From assembly GCA_036365145.1 (NCBI GenBank), contig JAEOAD010000029.1, positions 24,173,001 through 24,237,000 of the forward strand: DNA of 64,000 nt, in the 5' to 3' direction. Both the position numbers and the translations under genes were made by a program. This document shows positions 22,919-35,125 of the stretch, in pieces. The notes under the pieces are model-generated. The model was not told the origin of the DNA. It searched no databases and saw nothing but the letters and a program-made list of their open reading frames with translations. The number at the start of each line of letters is the position of its first letter. Positions within the stretch are counted from its first letter, which is position 1. The DNA is from Orientallactaga sibirica. Its lineage: Eukaryota; Chordata; Mammalia; Rodentia; Dipodidae.

Positions 22919-24650
22919 AATTCCCACTGAGATCAGGAACAAGACAGGGGTGTCCAATCTTACCTCTACTCTTGAACATAATACTGGAAGTCCTAGCTCA
23001 AGAAATAAGACAGGAGAAAGAAAGAAAAAGGATAAAATTTGAAATGAAGATGTTAAGTTGGCCCTATTTGCAGACAACGTGATTCTATACATAATTGACC
23101 TGAGAACCTCCATCTCAAAACTATGAAAGGTGATTAACTCCTTCAGTAAGGTAGCAGGAAACAAAATCAATGAACAAAAATCAGGAGCATTTCTATATGT
23201 AAAAGACTAAGATACAGAGAAAAAAATAAATGATGTTCTCCCATTTTCAATACTACCAGCACCAACAACAGAACCTTGGAATAACATTAACCAACTATGT
23301 GAAAGACTTTTGCAATGAAAATATAAAAACACTCAAGAAAGAAATTGAGGAGGACTTGAGAACATGGAAAGAACTCACATGCTTCTGGATAGGAGAGTTA
23401 ATATCGTGACAATAGCAATCTTACCAAAAGCAATATACAGATTTAATGCAATACCTATAACAATCCCAACATTTTTCTCCACAGAGATAGAAAAAATGAT
23501 CTCAAAATTCATATGGAATGGCAGAAGGCCTCAGATATCTATGCATATCCCATGCAAAAGAAACACCTCTGGAGGTATCACCATATCTTATCTAAAGCTA
23601 CATTACAAAGCCATAGTAATAAAAACAACATGGTACTGGCATAAAAACAGGATTATAGACCAATGGAACAGAATTAAAGACCCAGACTTTTGGGCAAGTA
23701 GCTACAGTTACTTTATATTTACAAATGCCCTAACAGTGTAGACTGGAAAGAAGACAGCATCTTCAACAAATGGTGCTGGAAAAATTGGGTAACCATATGT
23801 AGGAAAATGAAACATGACCCACACATCTCTCCGTGCACAAAAATCAAATCCAAATGGATCAAAAACATCAATATAAGACCAGAAACTCTACTACTACTGG
23901 AACCAAAAATAGAAGTAACATTCCATGATATATGAGTGGGAAAAGACTTCCTGAACAAAATCCCAATAGCTCAGGAAATTAAACAATCATTCAACCATTG
24001 GGATCTCATGAAGCTGAAAAGTTTTTCACAGACAAACATACAATAAGCTGTGCTAATAGATTACCCACAGTATGGGATAAAATTTTTGCTGGCTATACAA
24101 CTGACAGAGGCTTAATTTCTAGAATTTACAAAGAACTTAGAAAACTAAACAATAAAAAGTCAAACAACCCACTCACAAAATGGGGCAGAGAACTGTACAG
24201 GAAATTCTCCACCAGACTAAATATGAAATGGCAAACACACACTTAAAAAATGTTCAATATACCTAATCATCAGATAAATGCAGAATAAAACAACTATGAG
24301 ATTCCACCTTATCCCAGTAAGGATGGAAAACATTAAAAAAAAATCTACTGAAAATAATGCTGGGGAGGATGTAAAACAATATGGAGACTCCTAGATGGTT
24401 GACTATAGAGTTACCAAGAGACCTATTTATTCCCTTACTTGGCATTTACCCTAAAAGCTCCATGCCTCAGTTCAGAGAGTTGCTCAATCATGTTTATAGC
24501 TGCTCAATTCACAAGAGCTAAAAGCTGGAATCTATCCAGATGTCCATGATTAGATGAATAGGTAAAAAAGATGTTGTATATCTACATGATGGAATTTTAC
24601 ATAGCAGTAATGAAAAATGACACAATGAAATTTGAAGAAAAATGGTCAAA
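22919..24650 (+). pseudogene. L1 ORF2 remnant (reverse transcriptase part)
   Basis: The remnant starts in the RT domain ([19 protein letters not shown] at 22927-22986), then a frameshift separates it from the catalytic-loop region, where the codons after CTATTTGCAGAC read FADN in place of the usual FADD, so a catalytic Asp is lost. The thumb and C-terminal region follow in broken frames, the longest open piece being 23364-23741. The endonuclease domain is absent. Confidence 0.88.
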
Positions 24651-25170
24651 CCTGGACCAGATCTCTATCTGTGTTGGAAAATTTGCTTCTCTTTTTTCAT
24701 ATGGACACAGAACCTAAGGAAAGAATCAACCCATTACACCTTACCAGGGCCCCAGGTGAAACCATAGAGTAATGGGGGAAATGAGCAAGAGTGCTCCTTT
24801 CTTGGTGAACCTGGTACCAGCACAAGGCTGAAGGAGATAGACACAGAACACTCAACTTCTACCAAACCAGATATCCAGAGACACAGTTGCTCCCTAGATC
24901 TCATCACTGAAATAGACCTAAAACAATCCCAACTTGGCTAAGGGAAATTCATGGAAGGGGGGGGGTGGAAAGATTGTTAGAGCCACAGTTGGGACATTAT
25001 GCACAGAGACATTGCCTCTTCCCCATAACTGATGGCTACCCCCACAATGCAGGACCCACATTCCCCACTGAGGAGAGTCCCTTTGGAGGGGGGAGGACAG
25101 GGAAGAGACTAACAATGGTACCAGCATGACTGTATACACACTATCTACATGTCAAATAATAAATAAAAAA
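24651..25170 (+). mobile_element. L1 3' UTR and tail
   Basis: Reference copy for the other L1 3' ends here: a G run at 24957-24966, CCCACATTCCCCACTGAGGA at about 25049, a second G-rich block near 25087, then AATAATAAATAAAAAA. G-rich tracts are a feature of mammalian L1 3' UTRs. Confidence 0.85.
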
Positions 25171-25182
25171 GAGTATTACACA

Positions 25183-26034
25183 TTGGCTTTAATGCTTTAA
25201 AATTGTGCTAATATAAGGGCCAAATTACTTCAAGAAATATTGATAAGGCTCCTTGCTCCAATCTTCTGTAAGATATTTAAGCACAAAAATGATAACAATA
25301 TAACATAAAAATTACTTTTCCAAAGTCAATTTCAAGAAGTTAGAAGCTATGCTAATTCAACACAGGTCACAAATAGCAAAGATGAAAGTGAGAATTTTTA
25401 ATATTACCTTAAAATTATGCATTTCATCCACAAAGTCAGGCATCAGACTTTGAATTAAGCACGATCTTTATTCATTTTGTAACAAGTTCAAATATGAAGT
25501 CATCCTTAATTTTAGTTAATAATTTATGCACACACAAGAATTTTAAAAAAGATTAATTTCAGGCTAAAAAAATTGCAGATTTAATATTAAACCTAAGTAG
25601 CTCAAACTTCTAAATGAGGGGCAAGAACATGTGGATGGCATTAGAAAGCTCCACTTTTTGTGAAGAAATGCAGTGAAATTTTTCATATAGTAACGAAGGA
25701 ACACAAGCTAGCTTGTTATTTTTGTCAGGCTTCTGCCCTTGATTCTGAATTCTGCAACTGAAAAAGGCTTGTCAATATTGTTGCAGTGTTCTATTATTGA
25801 GTTAGTTACATGGTTACAACTAACCATGAGTTAAATTTCTAAAAGTGTAGATTTATCCCATAAATATGGTAAGGACCAATCCCTTATAGTATACTTGAAT
25901 ACTGCTATGGGCTGTGTCCCACCTAGCCAAATTCAAGTTTCAGCACTGACTAATGTGAATGTGAATATATTTGTTGTCAGGGAGTTTTTATTTTTTGATT
26001 TTTTTTATTTTTATGTACTTTTTGTTATTATTAT
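25183..26034. other. Unassigned AT-rich sequence
   Basis: Nothing clear. About 25905-25990 has a faint MaLR-like phrase. A (TTA)n run ends at 26046. Confidence 0.4.
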
Positions 26035-26046
26035 TATTATTATTAT

Positions 26047-26158
26047 TTTTGAGGTAGGCTGATCTGGAATTCACTATGTAGTCTCAGGGTGGCCTCAAAC
26101 TCAAAACAATCTTCCTACCTTGGTCTCCCAAGTGCTGGGATTAACGGCGTTGCCCAAG
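26047..26158 (-). mobile_element. B1 SINE, antisense, partial
   Basis: 7SL-derived: GATCTGGAATTCACTATGTA, CTCAGGGTGGCCTCAAACTC and CCCAAGTGCTGGGATTAACG are complement B1 phrases. The A-rich tail is the T- and TTA-rich run to the left. Confidence 0.92.
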
Positions 26159-26162
26159 AATA

Positions 26163-26265
26163 CATAGTTATTATTTATTTATTTAAGAGAGAAATGGAGG
26201 GAGGGAAAGAAGGAAGGGGCACACTAGGGCCTCCTACCACTTACAAAAATGTGTTTAAATAAAAG
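26163..26265 (-). mobile_element. DIP-like SINE 3' half, antisense
   Basis: TTATTTATTTATTTAAGAGA, GGGAGGGAAAG and GGCACACTAGGGCCTCCTAC are the complement of a SINE tail and adjacent body. The tRNA-like half is missing. Confidence 0.75.
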
Positions 26266-27719
26266 CCCCCTACATGAATGAATAAAGTTCTTCCCAGAGT
26301 CATTGAATATTAACAGAACATTCCGGTACCAAGGATGAGATACCTCCCTATTAGTTGTTGGTTGTGGAGGCTATTGAGGCTCATAAAACACTATTATCTA
26401 TCACCATTGCTTTTTGATTGTCCACAAAAGCTAGATAGCAAGTCCCTTTTGCTAAAGACAGTACATGCTTTGGTAGCAGGGCATAGAGAAACCAAGCTGG
26501 AAGGCTGAATAACTTTCCTTTCTTCCGAAGATACTATGCAAGCTGGTAGATGACAAAACTCATCAACAGTTCTACTCAACTATAGACACTTGGTGCTTCA
26601 TAATCCAGACACGATTTGTCCCCTGAAGCAATAATGCCATGGAAGTTATGGGAGAAATCAACTGCTCTTTGGCCTTCTCCATATACTCTCACAGAGTATT
26701 GTAAATCTGGCCTGGAGGAAACACAATACTGGGATCATGCTAAATGGATAGCATTTCAAACTGCCTTCTAAATATCTAGGTTTGTTCCCATAGATTGCCA
26801 CACCTTACAGCCTTGAGGACAGAAGTTTTTGTTGTTGTTGTTTTTGTTTTTGTTTTATTTTGCATGAAAAAATACAGAAGTTAAGCAGAGATACATAACA
26901 TGCCAAATTGCCAAGAATGGTTGAGTACTAAACATGTTACCTAAACCATACCCTCCAAATATCAGAGAACTCCACTGAAGAGGCAGCTGGAAGAGTATGA
27001 AAAGAGATGGAGTTTGGACTGCAGAACGATCTGTTCTGTATTTGACATTGACATTCACTCATAAATTAATAGCCACTATAGTTTCCTGTACAAGATTGAG
27101 CCTGTCAATATTTCATTGAGGATAAGAGAAGGACTCACAAGACTGAACTAATGTTGGGTGGCAGAGGAGGAATCATGGCCTTCAGTGGTGCTAGTTGTTG
27201 TGATAGTGAATAATGTAATTATTTATCACTGTTCTCAAAAACCTGATCCTAGAAGATGTTTCAAAGGAGCCATAAGCTTCATTTTATACTCATATACATG
27301 AATAAAATTCATTATAGAAATCCAGTAAGGGTATGCCACCACGATATAAAGTAAGGTTTCTACAAGGATCAATATGTAGATTCCTTTTTATGTCCTGTCC
27401 TAGGAGAAGTTACACAAAATGAACTACTACTATCCATCAAAAATTCAGCATCATGTTAACATATAAAGGAGACAGAGAGAGGAGCAATATTGTCCAAGAG
27501 AGGACCTAAGATGAAATGATCTTTGAAATTAAAGCTTCACTAGGAAGGCAGAATAATGAGATTCTAAAGCTAGAGAAGGGAAAAAAGAGTGAGGCTTCAG
27601 AAACATGAAGGACATAGGAAGGTGGATAAGACAAGCACAGGCAATAGTTCAGCCATCCAGGACCCTGCTTGGCTTGACCTGTAAACATTCCCTTTTTCTA
27701 CACAATCCACCTAGATACA
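26266..27719. other. Unassigned sequence
   Basis: Phrases near 26330-26400 (GAGATACCTCCCTATTAGTT) may belong to an old rodent repeat, but I cannot name it. No gene seen. Confidence 0.35.
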
Positions 27720-28314
27720 TGTTGGGGACTTGTGATCCCCAACTATACTAACCTGCATATATACCACATTTCACACAATAATCTAGTATCTCCTCCCCTT
27801 TGCAATCATTATCCATGAACAACTTTGCTCTTAGATCAAAATATCAAGGATCCATCCAACCTGGGATGGATTAGAATACATGTATGGTAAGATAAACTGT
27901 GTCTGATAAATGAATTTTTAGAGAAAACTTTTTTTAACCATATTATACCTATGTGTAACTTGGTGCACATATGATTAAAGTTAGCTATATTATTGGAATG
28001 AAAATGCACAGTGGAGGAAATATATAACCCAAACGTGTCAATCAAATCAGAGTACCACCCAAAGTATGCTTCTAGTGACAGGTACATCCTCCCCTAAAAA
28101 TGTTATAAAAAGAAGGTCCTGACAGTAACTGTTGCTTTTGAGTACTGTCCAACTGAGTGGCCTACAGCCCCATAGTGGTGAATCTCAACCCTATGCTATT
28201 AGTTTGCTCTCAATGAACTTTCCAGCTGCTTCACTACTTGAGTGCAGCTGTCTTCAGTTCTTTCAGTAACATGCCAAGAACCTGGAAATACCCAAATAGA
28301 GATCACTGGTAACA
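27720..28314 (+). mobile_element. Possible solo LTR, class uncertain
   Basis: It starts TGTTGGGGACTTGTGATCCC. It has a TATAAAAA box at 28104-28111, then TGCTTTTGAGTACTGTCC, then CTCAATGAACTTTCC, which resembles a retroviral polyadenylation region. The end near 28314 is a guess and I see no target duplication. Confidence 0.35.
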
Positions 28315-29195
28315 AAGGTGTTCTTTTTTTAGGAGTTTCTGGGGAAAAGACTGTGCCTGGACATACACTATGTGACAGAAATCAGAGGCAATGGAGAAGG
28401 GTAGGGGGAAGGTAAAGAAGGTCTTGTGGCCATTCAAGGTCTCTAAGGAGGGGCTGTTCTGTTGCTGTCCTGATCTTAAATAAAATGCAAGGCCATAAGT
28501 CAGTTGTCTTTTATTTTGCCTGGCAACAGGGGGTTGGTCTTATTTTTCTGCCTATCCTTGGTTCTGCAGCTGCAGACTACTTAAACTGACCTCATCACTG
28601 TTGTAGCACATGTGTGTGATAATTTCTCCCAGAGACAATCATCAGAGAAGAGATGTCATGTTGAGAAATTTCCATGAGGGTTGTTCAATAGGTTCATTCC
28701 AAAATCTTAGACTCTAAGAAGGAAGCAGGCCTCTGATAAACCACATTGTAGGTCCTGTTTTGGTACAGTGGACACACTTCCACTTATATGTTAAGAACCT
28801 TTCTGAATCTGATGTTATCTGATATCAGCTTGTTGTCAACATTAATAACAGGGCATTACAAAGATAAAATTTTTGGCCTGTTAAATTTGTTTTTAGTGAA
28901 ATTTCAAAACTAGAGCTCACAACTGGGCATGAATTAGGTATAATTTGCAAATGTAAGTTTCTACCTTCCTTCGTTCCCAATATTCATGGTTGGGCCAATC
29001 AGAACCACAGGAAAGGAAGCTCACATTACTCCCTGCTTGGATACTTTTAGTACAGCTTTACTGAATAGCCTACAATGTCAATGCTGAAGTCTCCTTAACA
29101 TTAAAGTGATTCCTCTCAGGCCTTCTTTGTATAATTAACTCTAACTCAAAACTGTAACTTTGGTCTTTTTATCCTAATTTCATAAAAGGCTATTT
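28315..29195. other. Unassigned sequence
   Basis: Nothing recognised. Confidence 0.4.
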
Positions 29196-29504
29196 TGCAA
29201 TTACCTTCTCATTTCTGGGATAAAACATTGGACCAAAAATAGCTTATGAAAGAAAGTTTTTATTTTGGCTTACAGTCTTGAAGGGAAGCTTCAAGATGGC
29301 AGGGCAGAGGCTAGATATCTCTTCTGCGACAGCAGGTGGAAAAGAGTTGCAGTAGAATGAGCCGAATTTGTCAAGGAGGAGCTGACTAGGCATCCCAAAA
29401 TCGCCCCCACAAGAACCTGCTTCACCTTCCAAATTGACCCCATCTTGGGACCAAGCAGTTAGAACACATGAGTTTATGGGAGATATCTGATTCAAATGAC
29501 TATA
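29196..29504 (-). mobile_element. Solo MaLR LTR, antisense
   Basis: TGCAATTACCTTCTCATTTC at the left and TGATTCAAATGACTATA at the right are the complemented MaLR LTR ends. CAAGATGGCAGGGCAGAGGC and CAAGCAGTTAGAACACATGA in between follow family order. Confidence 0.83.
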
Positions 29505-30130
29505 GACTACAATAGTATATATGTATTGTTTTATTTTATTTTCCTTGAGAAATCTAGATAAATTTTACAAACATATAAATAATTTAAACATTTCAAAGCA
29601 AATATTAACAAATAACCATGATTTGGAATATGTGCAACCCCCAAAACATAGTTATGTCAATGCCGTTCTGATCCTAGTCTACCAAACTTATTAAAATAAA
29701 GAGCTCCCATATTGAGTTTGTGAGACAGAAATTATAACTGTAGTTGGTCATGGTTTTCCTAAAGAACTTTGATGTGGGCTGTCCCTATAAATTCTTCACT
29801 AAAAGTACCTTCAGGGTTCAGGAAAAATCAGAATTCCAACATAACTTTTCAAATATAATAATTCAAAATTTCAAAACCTCATTGATTGCTGCTAGAAACC
29901 CTATCCACAGAAAAAACAGTAAATTTGGACACTTGGATTTTCTACTCAGGTCTCACATATAAATGTGGACTGTATACATGGTTTTTCATGTTATGGAAAA
30001 GAATGTGCTGTCAGATTCATTCAATTATTGGTGAGACCTTCTAAGGCAGTCATAGGGATAAGGTCAGAAATCATTCATGATGTCAGCTAGAGTCCACCTT
30101 CATCACTTAGAAGCAAAGATCACTGTTTAA
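29505..30130. other. AT-rich unassigned sequence
   Basis: Nothing recognised. Confidence 0.4.
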
Positions 30131-30320
30131 GGCTGGAGAGATAGCTTAGTGTTTAAGCTGCTTGCTTATAAAGCCTAATGACTCAGGTTTAATTACTCAG
30201 TACCCATGTAAAGCCAGATGCACAGTGGTACATGTATCTTGAGTTAATTTGCAGCAGCAGGAGGTTATGTGTGCCTATTTGGCTCTTTTTCTCTTTCTCT
30301 AAATAAAAAATATTATTTTT
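30131..30320 (+). mobile_element. DIP-like SINE, diverged
   Basis: GGCTGGAGAGATAGCTTAGT head, CCAGATGCACAGTGG body, CT tract and AAATAAAAAATATT tail. Confidence 0.88.
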
Positions 30321-31569
30321 TAAAATATCTCAGTTTACTTCTTCTAGGCCAACAGCTGGAGTTTTCTATTCCACCTAGCCTCATTATCTTAAGATCAATT
30401 AATTAGGCATTGTAATTGCATGTACAATATACTTCTTAGTATGGAATATATAAATACAGATTATATTATATTTATTATATAGTATATATATATATTTTAA
30501 AGGTTATATACATATATATATATAAAACATTTAAAATTCAAATTATCTTTCCAATTGCTTCAGATATTATATGTCTCTTAATTATATCATTGTAAAACAA
30601 TAAAATATAAATTAATGAATAATTATCAAGCTATGCACAAGCTTATCATTAAAGGGACCCCATATATCTTTAACCAGAGCTTAGGATTCAAGAGATAAGC
30701 AGAGATAAGCTTTGGAGATGAAAAACCCATCATAGCAGAAATATCAATCATAAAATAGAATTTAAAATGACTAAACTAAGTGCATACATGAAATTAAGAT
30801 TTATTTACCATCTCTACTGAATAATATGCACATATAAGTATAAAATGTAACCACTCATGTTAACATATGTTAATATTTTTATGTGTCACAACAATCTAAT
30901 CATAGCTTTTGAAAAATATCTTGAAAAAAACTTACTAGGAGACAATGGTAACACTACTTAGCTGAGAACTGTCTCAGATCTCTTGCAGAATGTGAATGAA
31001 TGTTCAAGAAAACTCTCGTTTTCAGAATACAAATAACAAAGGAGGAAACTGAGAAAAAGCATATTTTTTCTTTGATCAGTGTATATTTTTTGATGTTTAT
31101 AGATATTACAAAATTTTAATATTTCTCAGAGGAAATAACTGAAACTTTTTAAATGAATAAGTGTTTTTTTAAACAAGATATGAAAATAGTTCATCCAAAA
31201 TAGTTGTTAAAGTGCAGACATTTATAAATGAAGAACATCTATATTGAAATCCATAAAAGACAAATGTAAATTTTAGAATTTGATTAATGTTTGTCTGGCT
31301 CATTTTTTTAAAGATCATCACAATTTATAATTATTTGTGCTAGAAAATTAGTTTACAATTACTTCATAATAATGTATTAGTGTACCTGCCCTTTACTTTT
31401 CCAATAGCATCTTGGGTAAATAATAAAATAAAATAAGTTTGTTTTGATTTTAATTAAGCATTGTATTATCCATGATGAATATTTTTAACCTGTTACTAAA
31501 CAGTCTCATGCACTAAAATGTTTAGAAGTTTTTGAAGAAATTACAAGTTTAAGATCTAGAGGTAATGGA
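30321..31569. other. Very AT-rich unassigned sequence
   Basis: TA-rich runs lie at 30480-30525. No feature recognised. Confidence 0.4.
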
Positions 31570-31850
31570 AAAGCCAAACAAAGGGTATGACTTCTTACAA
31601 TGCAACTGCCCAGACAGAAACTGGCCTCGATATTCATGACCTTGCAGTGCCTAGCAATACCTTCGCAAGACCCTCAAAATAGAAGAAAAAGATTATGACA
31701 TCAAATTAAAAGAGAGACTAATGGAGAGAGGGAGGGGATATGATGGAGATTGGAGTTCTAAAGGGGAATGGGGGAGGGGAGGGAAATATCATCTTTTTTT
31801 GTGTGTAAGTATAGAAGGTGTCAATAAAAAATAATAATTAAAAAAAAGAT
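31570..31850 (+). mobile_element. Probable LINE 3' end, sense
   Basis: CCTTGCAGTGCCTAGCAATA, a GGGAGGGGATATGATGGAG block, GGGGGAGGGGAGGG and a terminal GTGTCAATAAAAAATAA look like an L1-type 3' end of a different subfamily from that at 25170. I cannot exclude an LTR-element internal end. Confidence 0.5.
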
Positions 31851-32012
31851 CCAGAGGTAGAGAAAATATTAGAAAAGCATAGAATACAAATATGTGCCAG
31901 AAAGTAAGAAATACCAGTGTGTGTGTGAGTGTGTAAAGAAAATAAGCTAAAAGTGGTGTCAGTTTCCACAGTTTGATTCTGGATCAATTAAGACATGACA
32001 ATTCATCTTAAA

Positions 32013-32236
32013 CTATTTTTAAATTACTTTTTGTTTATTTTATTTATTTGAGAAACAGGGAGAGACAAAGAGAGAGGGAGAGAATGGGCACACCAGGGCC
32101 TTCAACCACTGCAAACAAAGTCCACATGCATGTACCACCTTGTGCATCTGGCTTATGTGGGTCTTAGGAAACTGGAGCTGGATCCTTTAGCTTTTCAGGG
32201 AAGTGCCTTAACAGCTACACCATCTTTCCAGCCTGA
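32013..32236 (-). mobile_element. DIP-like SINE, antisense
   Basis: TTTATTTATTTGAGAAACAG tail, GGCACACCAGGGCCTTC, body GCATGTACCACCTTGTGCAT and head CACCATCTTTCCAGCC are all complemented and in order. Confidence 0.9.
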
Positions 32237-32422
32237 AAATTAATATTTAGAATGGAAACATTGTGATGTTTAAAAAACCAACCAGCCTTTTGCAAGTTCA
32301 TAGGATTCATGGACACAGAGAACAATTGCTGATGACTACTGTTATATTGGTTTAGAGAAGCCCACCTCAGCATGGTTGAAAACTCACAAACCTTCATTGC
32401 TGACGTGTCTCCTCCTCCACAG

Positions 32423-32521
32423 AAGTTGGTTACAGCTTTCATAACCTCAGACAGGGGACGACGTGAGTTTTATGAGTTACCCCAGTCAGTCCCAAGGGCC
32501 TCAAGAGTTTCCTCTAGAAAG
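32423..32521 (+). other. Exon-like segment with splice sites
   Basis: A branch-like TGCTGAC (32398-32404), a pyrimidine stretch and CTCCTCCACAG form a good acceptor ending at 32422. The donor AAG/GTACGT follows base 32521. The 99 bases between make 33 open codons (it begins KLVTAFITSDRGRREFYELP), a multiple of three, and are GC-richer than their surroundings with two CpGs. I do not recognise the protein. It could be a cassette exon of a gene whose other exons lie outside the window, or a chance pseudoexon. Confidence 0.35.
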
Positions 32522-34164
32522 GTACGTTTCAAATCAGAGGAAACAGAAGGACACAGAGCAAAAAGCCCTCTTCCTGTGTTTCTATGTTATTCTTGCCAAA
32601 CATGAATATGCTAGACAAAATCATGGAGAAACATCAGACAACTATACCAGGTGCCTTTCTCTTCAAAATCCATGATCAATGATTCAGAACAGATGGGAAT
32701 TCTTCTAGGTAATAAAGAGGCAAAAGATATAATGTGATGCATGAAATAATATGGTAAACATACTGATAACCAGACTCAGAAACAGAGATTTTTTTTTGTT
32801 TGTGGTTATTCAAAAAGTTAAAGTATGTCAAAACAATGCTTAGAGCAGTGACAATGACTAACCATAGTTAATAACATTTTTTATGGATGGAATAATAAAG
32901 ATTTATCTCTCATTTTAAGTATGTATTTCATTTTAATTTTGTATTTCATCATATTTCTCTCATGGCTGTTTCAGAATATGACATAATGTGAAACTTATAC
33001 AACAAACAAGTATAAAATAGGGAAATAAATCTAATAATATACATTTACATACAAACATACACACTAGAAGTTGCTGTTCTGGCTCTTCTGGATGTCATAA
33101 AAGATCAAGTGACTGTTTCTGGTGAGTGTCTTCTGATGTGTTATAAGATGCCAAATGGCCTTCCTTGGAAAAATGACACATACTAAAAGAGAAGAATGGA
33201 GAGAAGTAGAGGCTGAATCTACCTTTTCATTAGGAATCACAATAATTATAAAGTATACACTCTTACAATAACTGCCTTAATTCATTCATGCACAAATCTC
33301 ATGTTTAAATCACTTTCTACTCCTCAGGACTGTTGGAAAGGCAATGAAATTTCATCATGAGATTTGAAGTAGCATTCAAACCACAGCACTGCACATAGAA
33401 TACAGGTCAGTGCAGACCCTGCTTCATGTCATTACTCTGTCATCTGAACTTACCATGAAAGAGGGCTGTGGGCTCAGAAACTTTATTTTAATTTTTCTGT
33501 CTGACAATTACACAGGTAAATAATTATTAACAACTCATTAGTCAAACATGTTGGAAAAGTGGTATCCTAACAGGTATCTTTTTGGATGTATTTTAATCTC
33601 TCTTCTTAACTCTTTAAAATTTATTAAATGACTAAAGTACAAAACAGCCTGACCCAATTAGCATTTGTATTATACTTACCTATTGGTTTAATATTAGAAA
33701 AATAACTAAAATATATATTTACAGAGGTGAAATGAAAAACAGAACAGTGATGGATTCTTGTTAACCAATAAGTTATGTGCAATAACTATGTCTTCAATTA
33801 GCATGATTTGAATTACTTTTATAATTTTTTTGCATTTTCTGTGGGTGTTTGTTGTGCTTAGATGTATGTAGGCATGTTGAAAATGTGTATGCAATTGCAT
33901 GTGTATGTGGGTGTGGGTGTGGGTGTGTGTGCGTATGGGTGGGTATATACAGAGGACAATATTTGAGCTCAACCCCAAAACGACCCCTCAGTTATGTTCC
34001 CTAAGCTATACAAATCACCAGCCCCACCTTCACTAAGGGCATCTTCACTGGCAATGTAGCCTGGGCTGTGCTTTGACTTTCTAAGTAACATTTTTTTTCA
34101 TGTTGGTCAGCTGTGTCTCTCTTTAAGTTGTTTATTGACAAGAACAAGAACATAGTAAGGAAGG
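32522..34164. other. Unassigned sequence with repeat scraps
   Basis: About 33320-33396 resembles the complement of a MaLR LTR start (CATTCAAACCACAGCA). GTGGGT/GTGTGG repeats lie at 33898-33945. Nothing else is seen. Confidence 0.4.
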
Positions 34165-34430
34165 AGCCTCAGAAAAGCAGAGAACTAGTGGGAAGACTGT
34201 AAGAGCCACAGGGTGGGAGGGAATATCTAGAAGCATTGTCTTCCCCCCCCATTCTCCCCCACCATAATGACTGACTGCTACTCTCACAATTCATAACCCA
34301 CAGCTCCATGGTGAATACCTGTAATTTCACTGAAGAGGGCCCTCAGTGGAATGGGGAAGAGAGGAGAGAAGTGATGGCACCAACACATGATGTGTCCATA
34401 CAAAATTTCTACTTAATATATATAAAGTTT
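34165..34430 (+). mobile_element. L1 3' end fragment, sense
   Basis: GGAAGACTGTAAGAGCCACA, CATAATGACTGACTGCTACT, GAAGAGGGCCCTCAGTGGAA and GGCACCAACACATGATGTGT match, in order, the 3' UTR at 24960-25140. Confidence 0.8.
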
Positions 34431-34902
34431 CATATGTGACATCTATGACAAGTTGTGGTGGTCATCCTAAGGGCTTTGACATTTATAGCCCTCTTAGTCT
34501 CACTCTCTCTCTCTCTTTTTCTCTCTCTGTATGTGTGTGTTTCTGCACATTGCCTGTGACTTTCTGTGGCACAGGAAATCAGGATAGAATGCATGTGCTT
34601 TGTGTTCATTTCTCTCTTTGATCCCATTGGAAGCCCCCAGACTGTGGAATGGTGATGCCCAAATTCCCTCCTCTATAAATCCTCTCTGGACACATCTTCA
34701 CTCATAGATGTGCTTTAAAAGATTCCTTAAATGATTATCCATCTAATCAAGTTAATATTCCATATTAGTCATTATAAATTTTTTAATAAATGTGTATATC
34801 ATAAAAAAGAAAGGAAGCAACCTAACCACGCCCACTAGCCCCCCTCAATAACAGCAGTATATCCAACTAGAAGCTGTTATTATGGTTATAAAATACTTGA
34901 AC
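34431..34902. other. Spacer with CT-rich run
   Basis: CT-rich repeat at 34498-34530. No gene. Confidence 0.45.
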
Positions 34903-35125
34903 AGGGCTAGAGAGATTGCTTAGTGGTTAAGGCATTTGCCTTCAAAGGCAAAGGACCCAGGTTCATTTCCCCAGGACCCACATAAGCTAGATGCACAAGG
35001 GGCACATGTGTCTAGAGTTCATTTGCACTGGCTAGAGGCTCTGGCGTGTCCATTCTCTGTATCTGTCTCTCTTATATCTCTCTCTCTGCTTACAAATAAA
35101 TAAATAAAATTTATTTTAAAAAAGA
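34903..35125 (+). mobile_element. DIP-like SINE
   Basis: Full-length: GGGCTAGAGAGATTGCTTAG, AGATGCACAAGGGGCAC, CT tract and AAATAAATAAATAAAAT. ACTTGAACA before it and ACTTAAACA after it probably are the target duplication. Confidence 0.92.

Larger units (their letters stand above)
21177..25170 (+). mobile_element. L1 LINE with 5' UTR, internally deleted
   Basis: One insertion: GAGCATTATACA (21165-21176) before it and GAGTATTACACA (25171-25182) after its A-rich tail form a 12-bp target duplication with two transitions. In order it holds a GC-rich 5' UTR with tandem repeats, a broken ORF1, a SINE, the reverse-transcriptase to C-terminal part of a broken ORF2, and the 3' UTR. Missing are about 0.3 kb inside ORF1 and probably close to 2 kb covering the ORF2 endonuclease and the start of the RT domain. 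It cannot move by itself. Confidence 0.88.
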
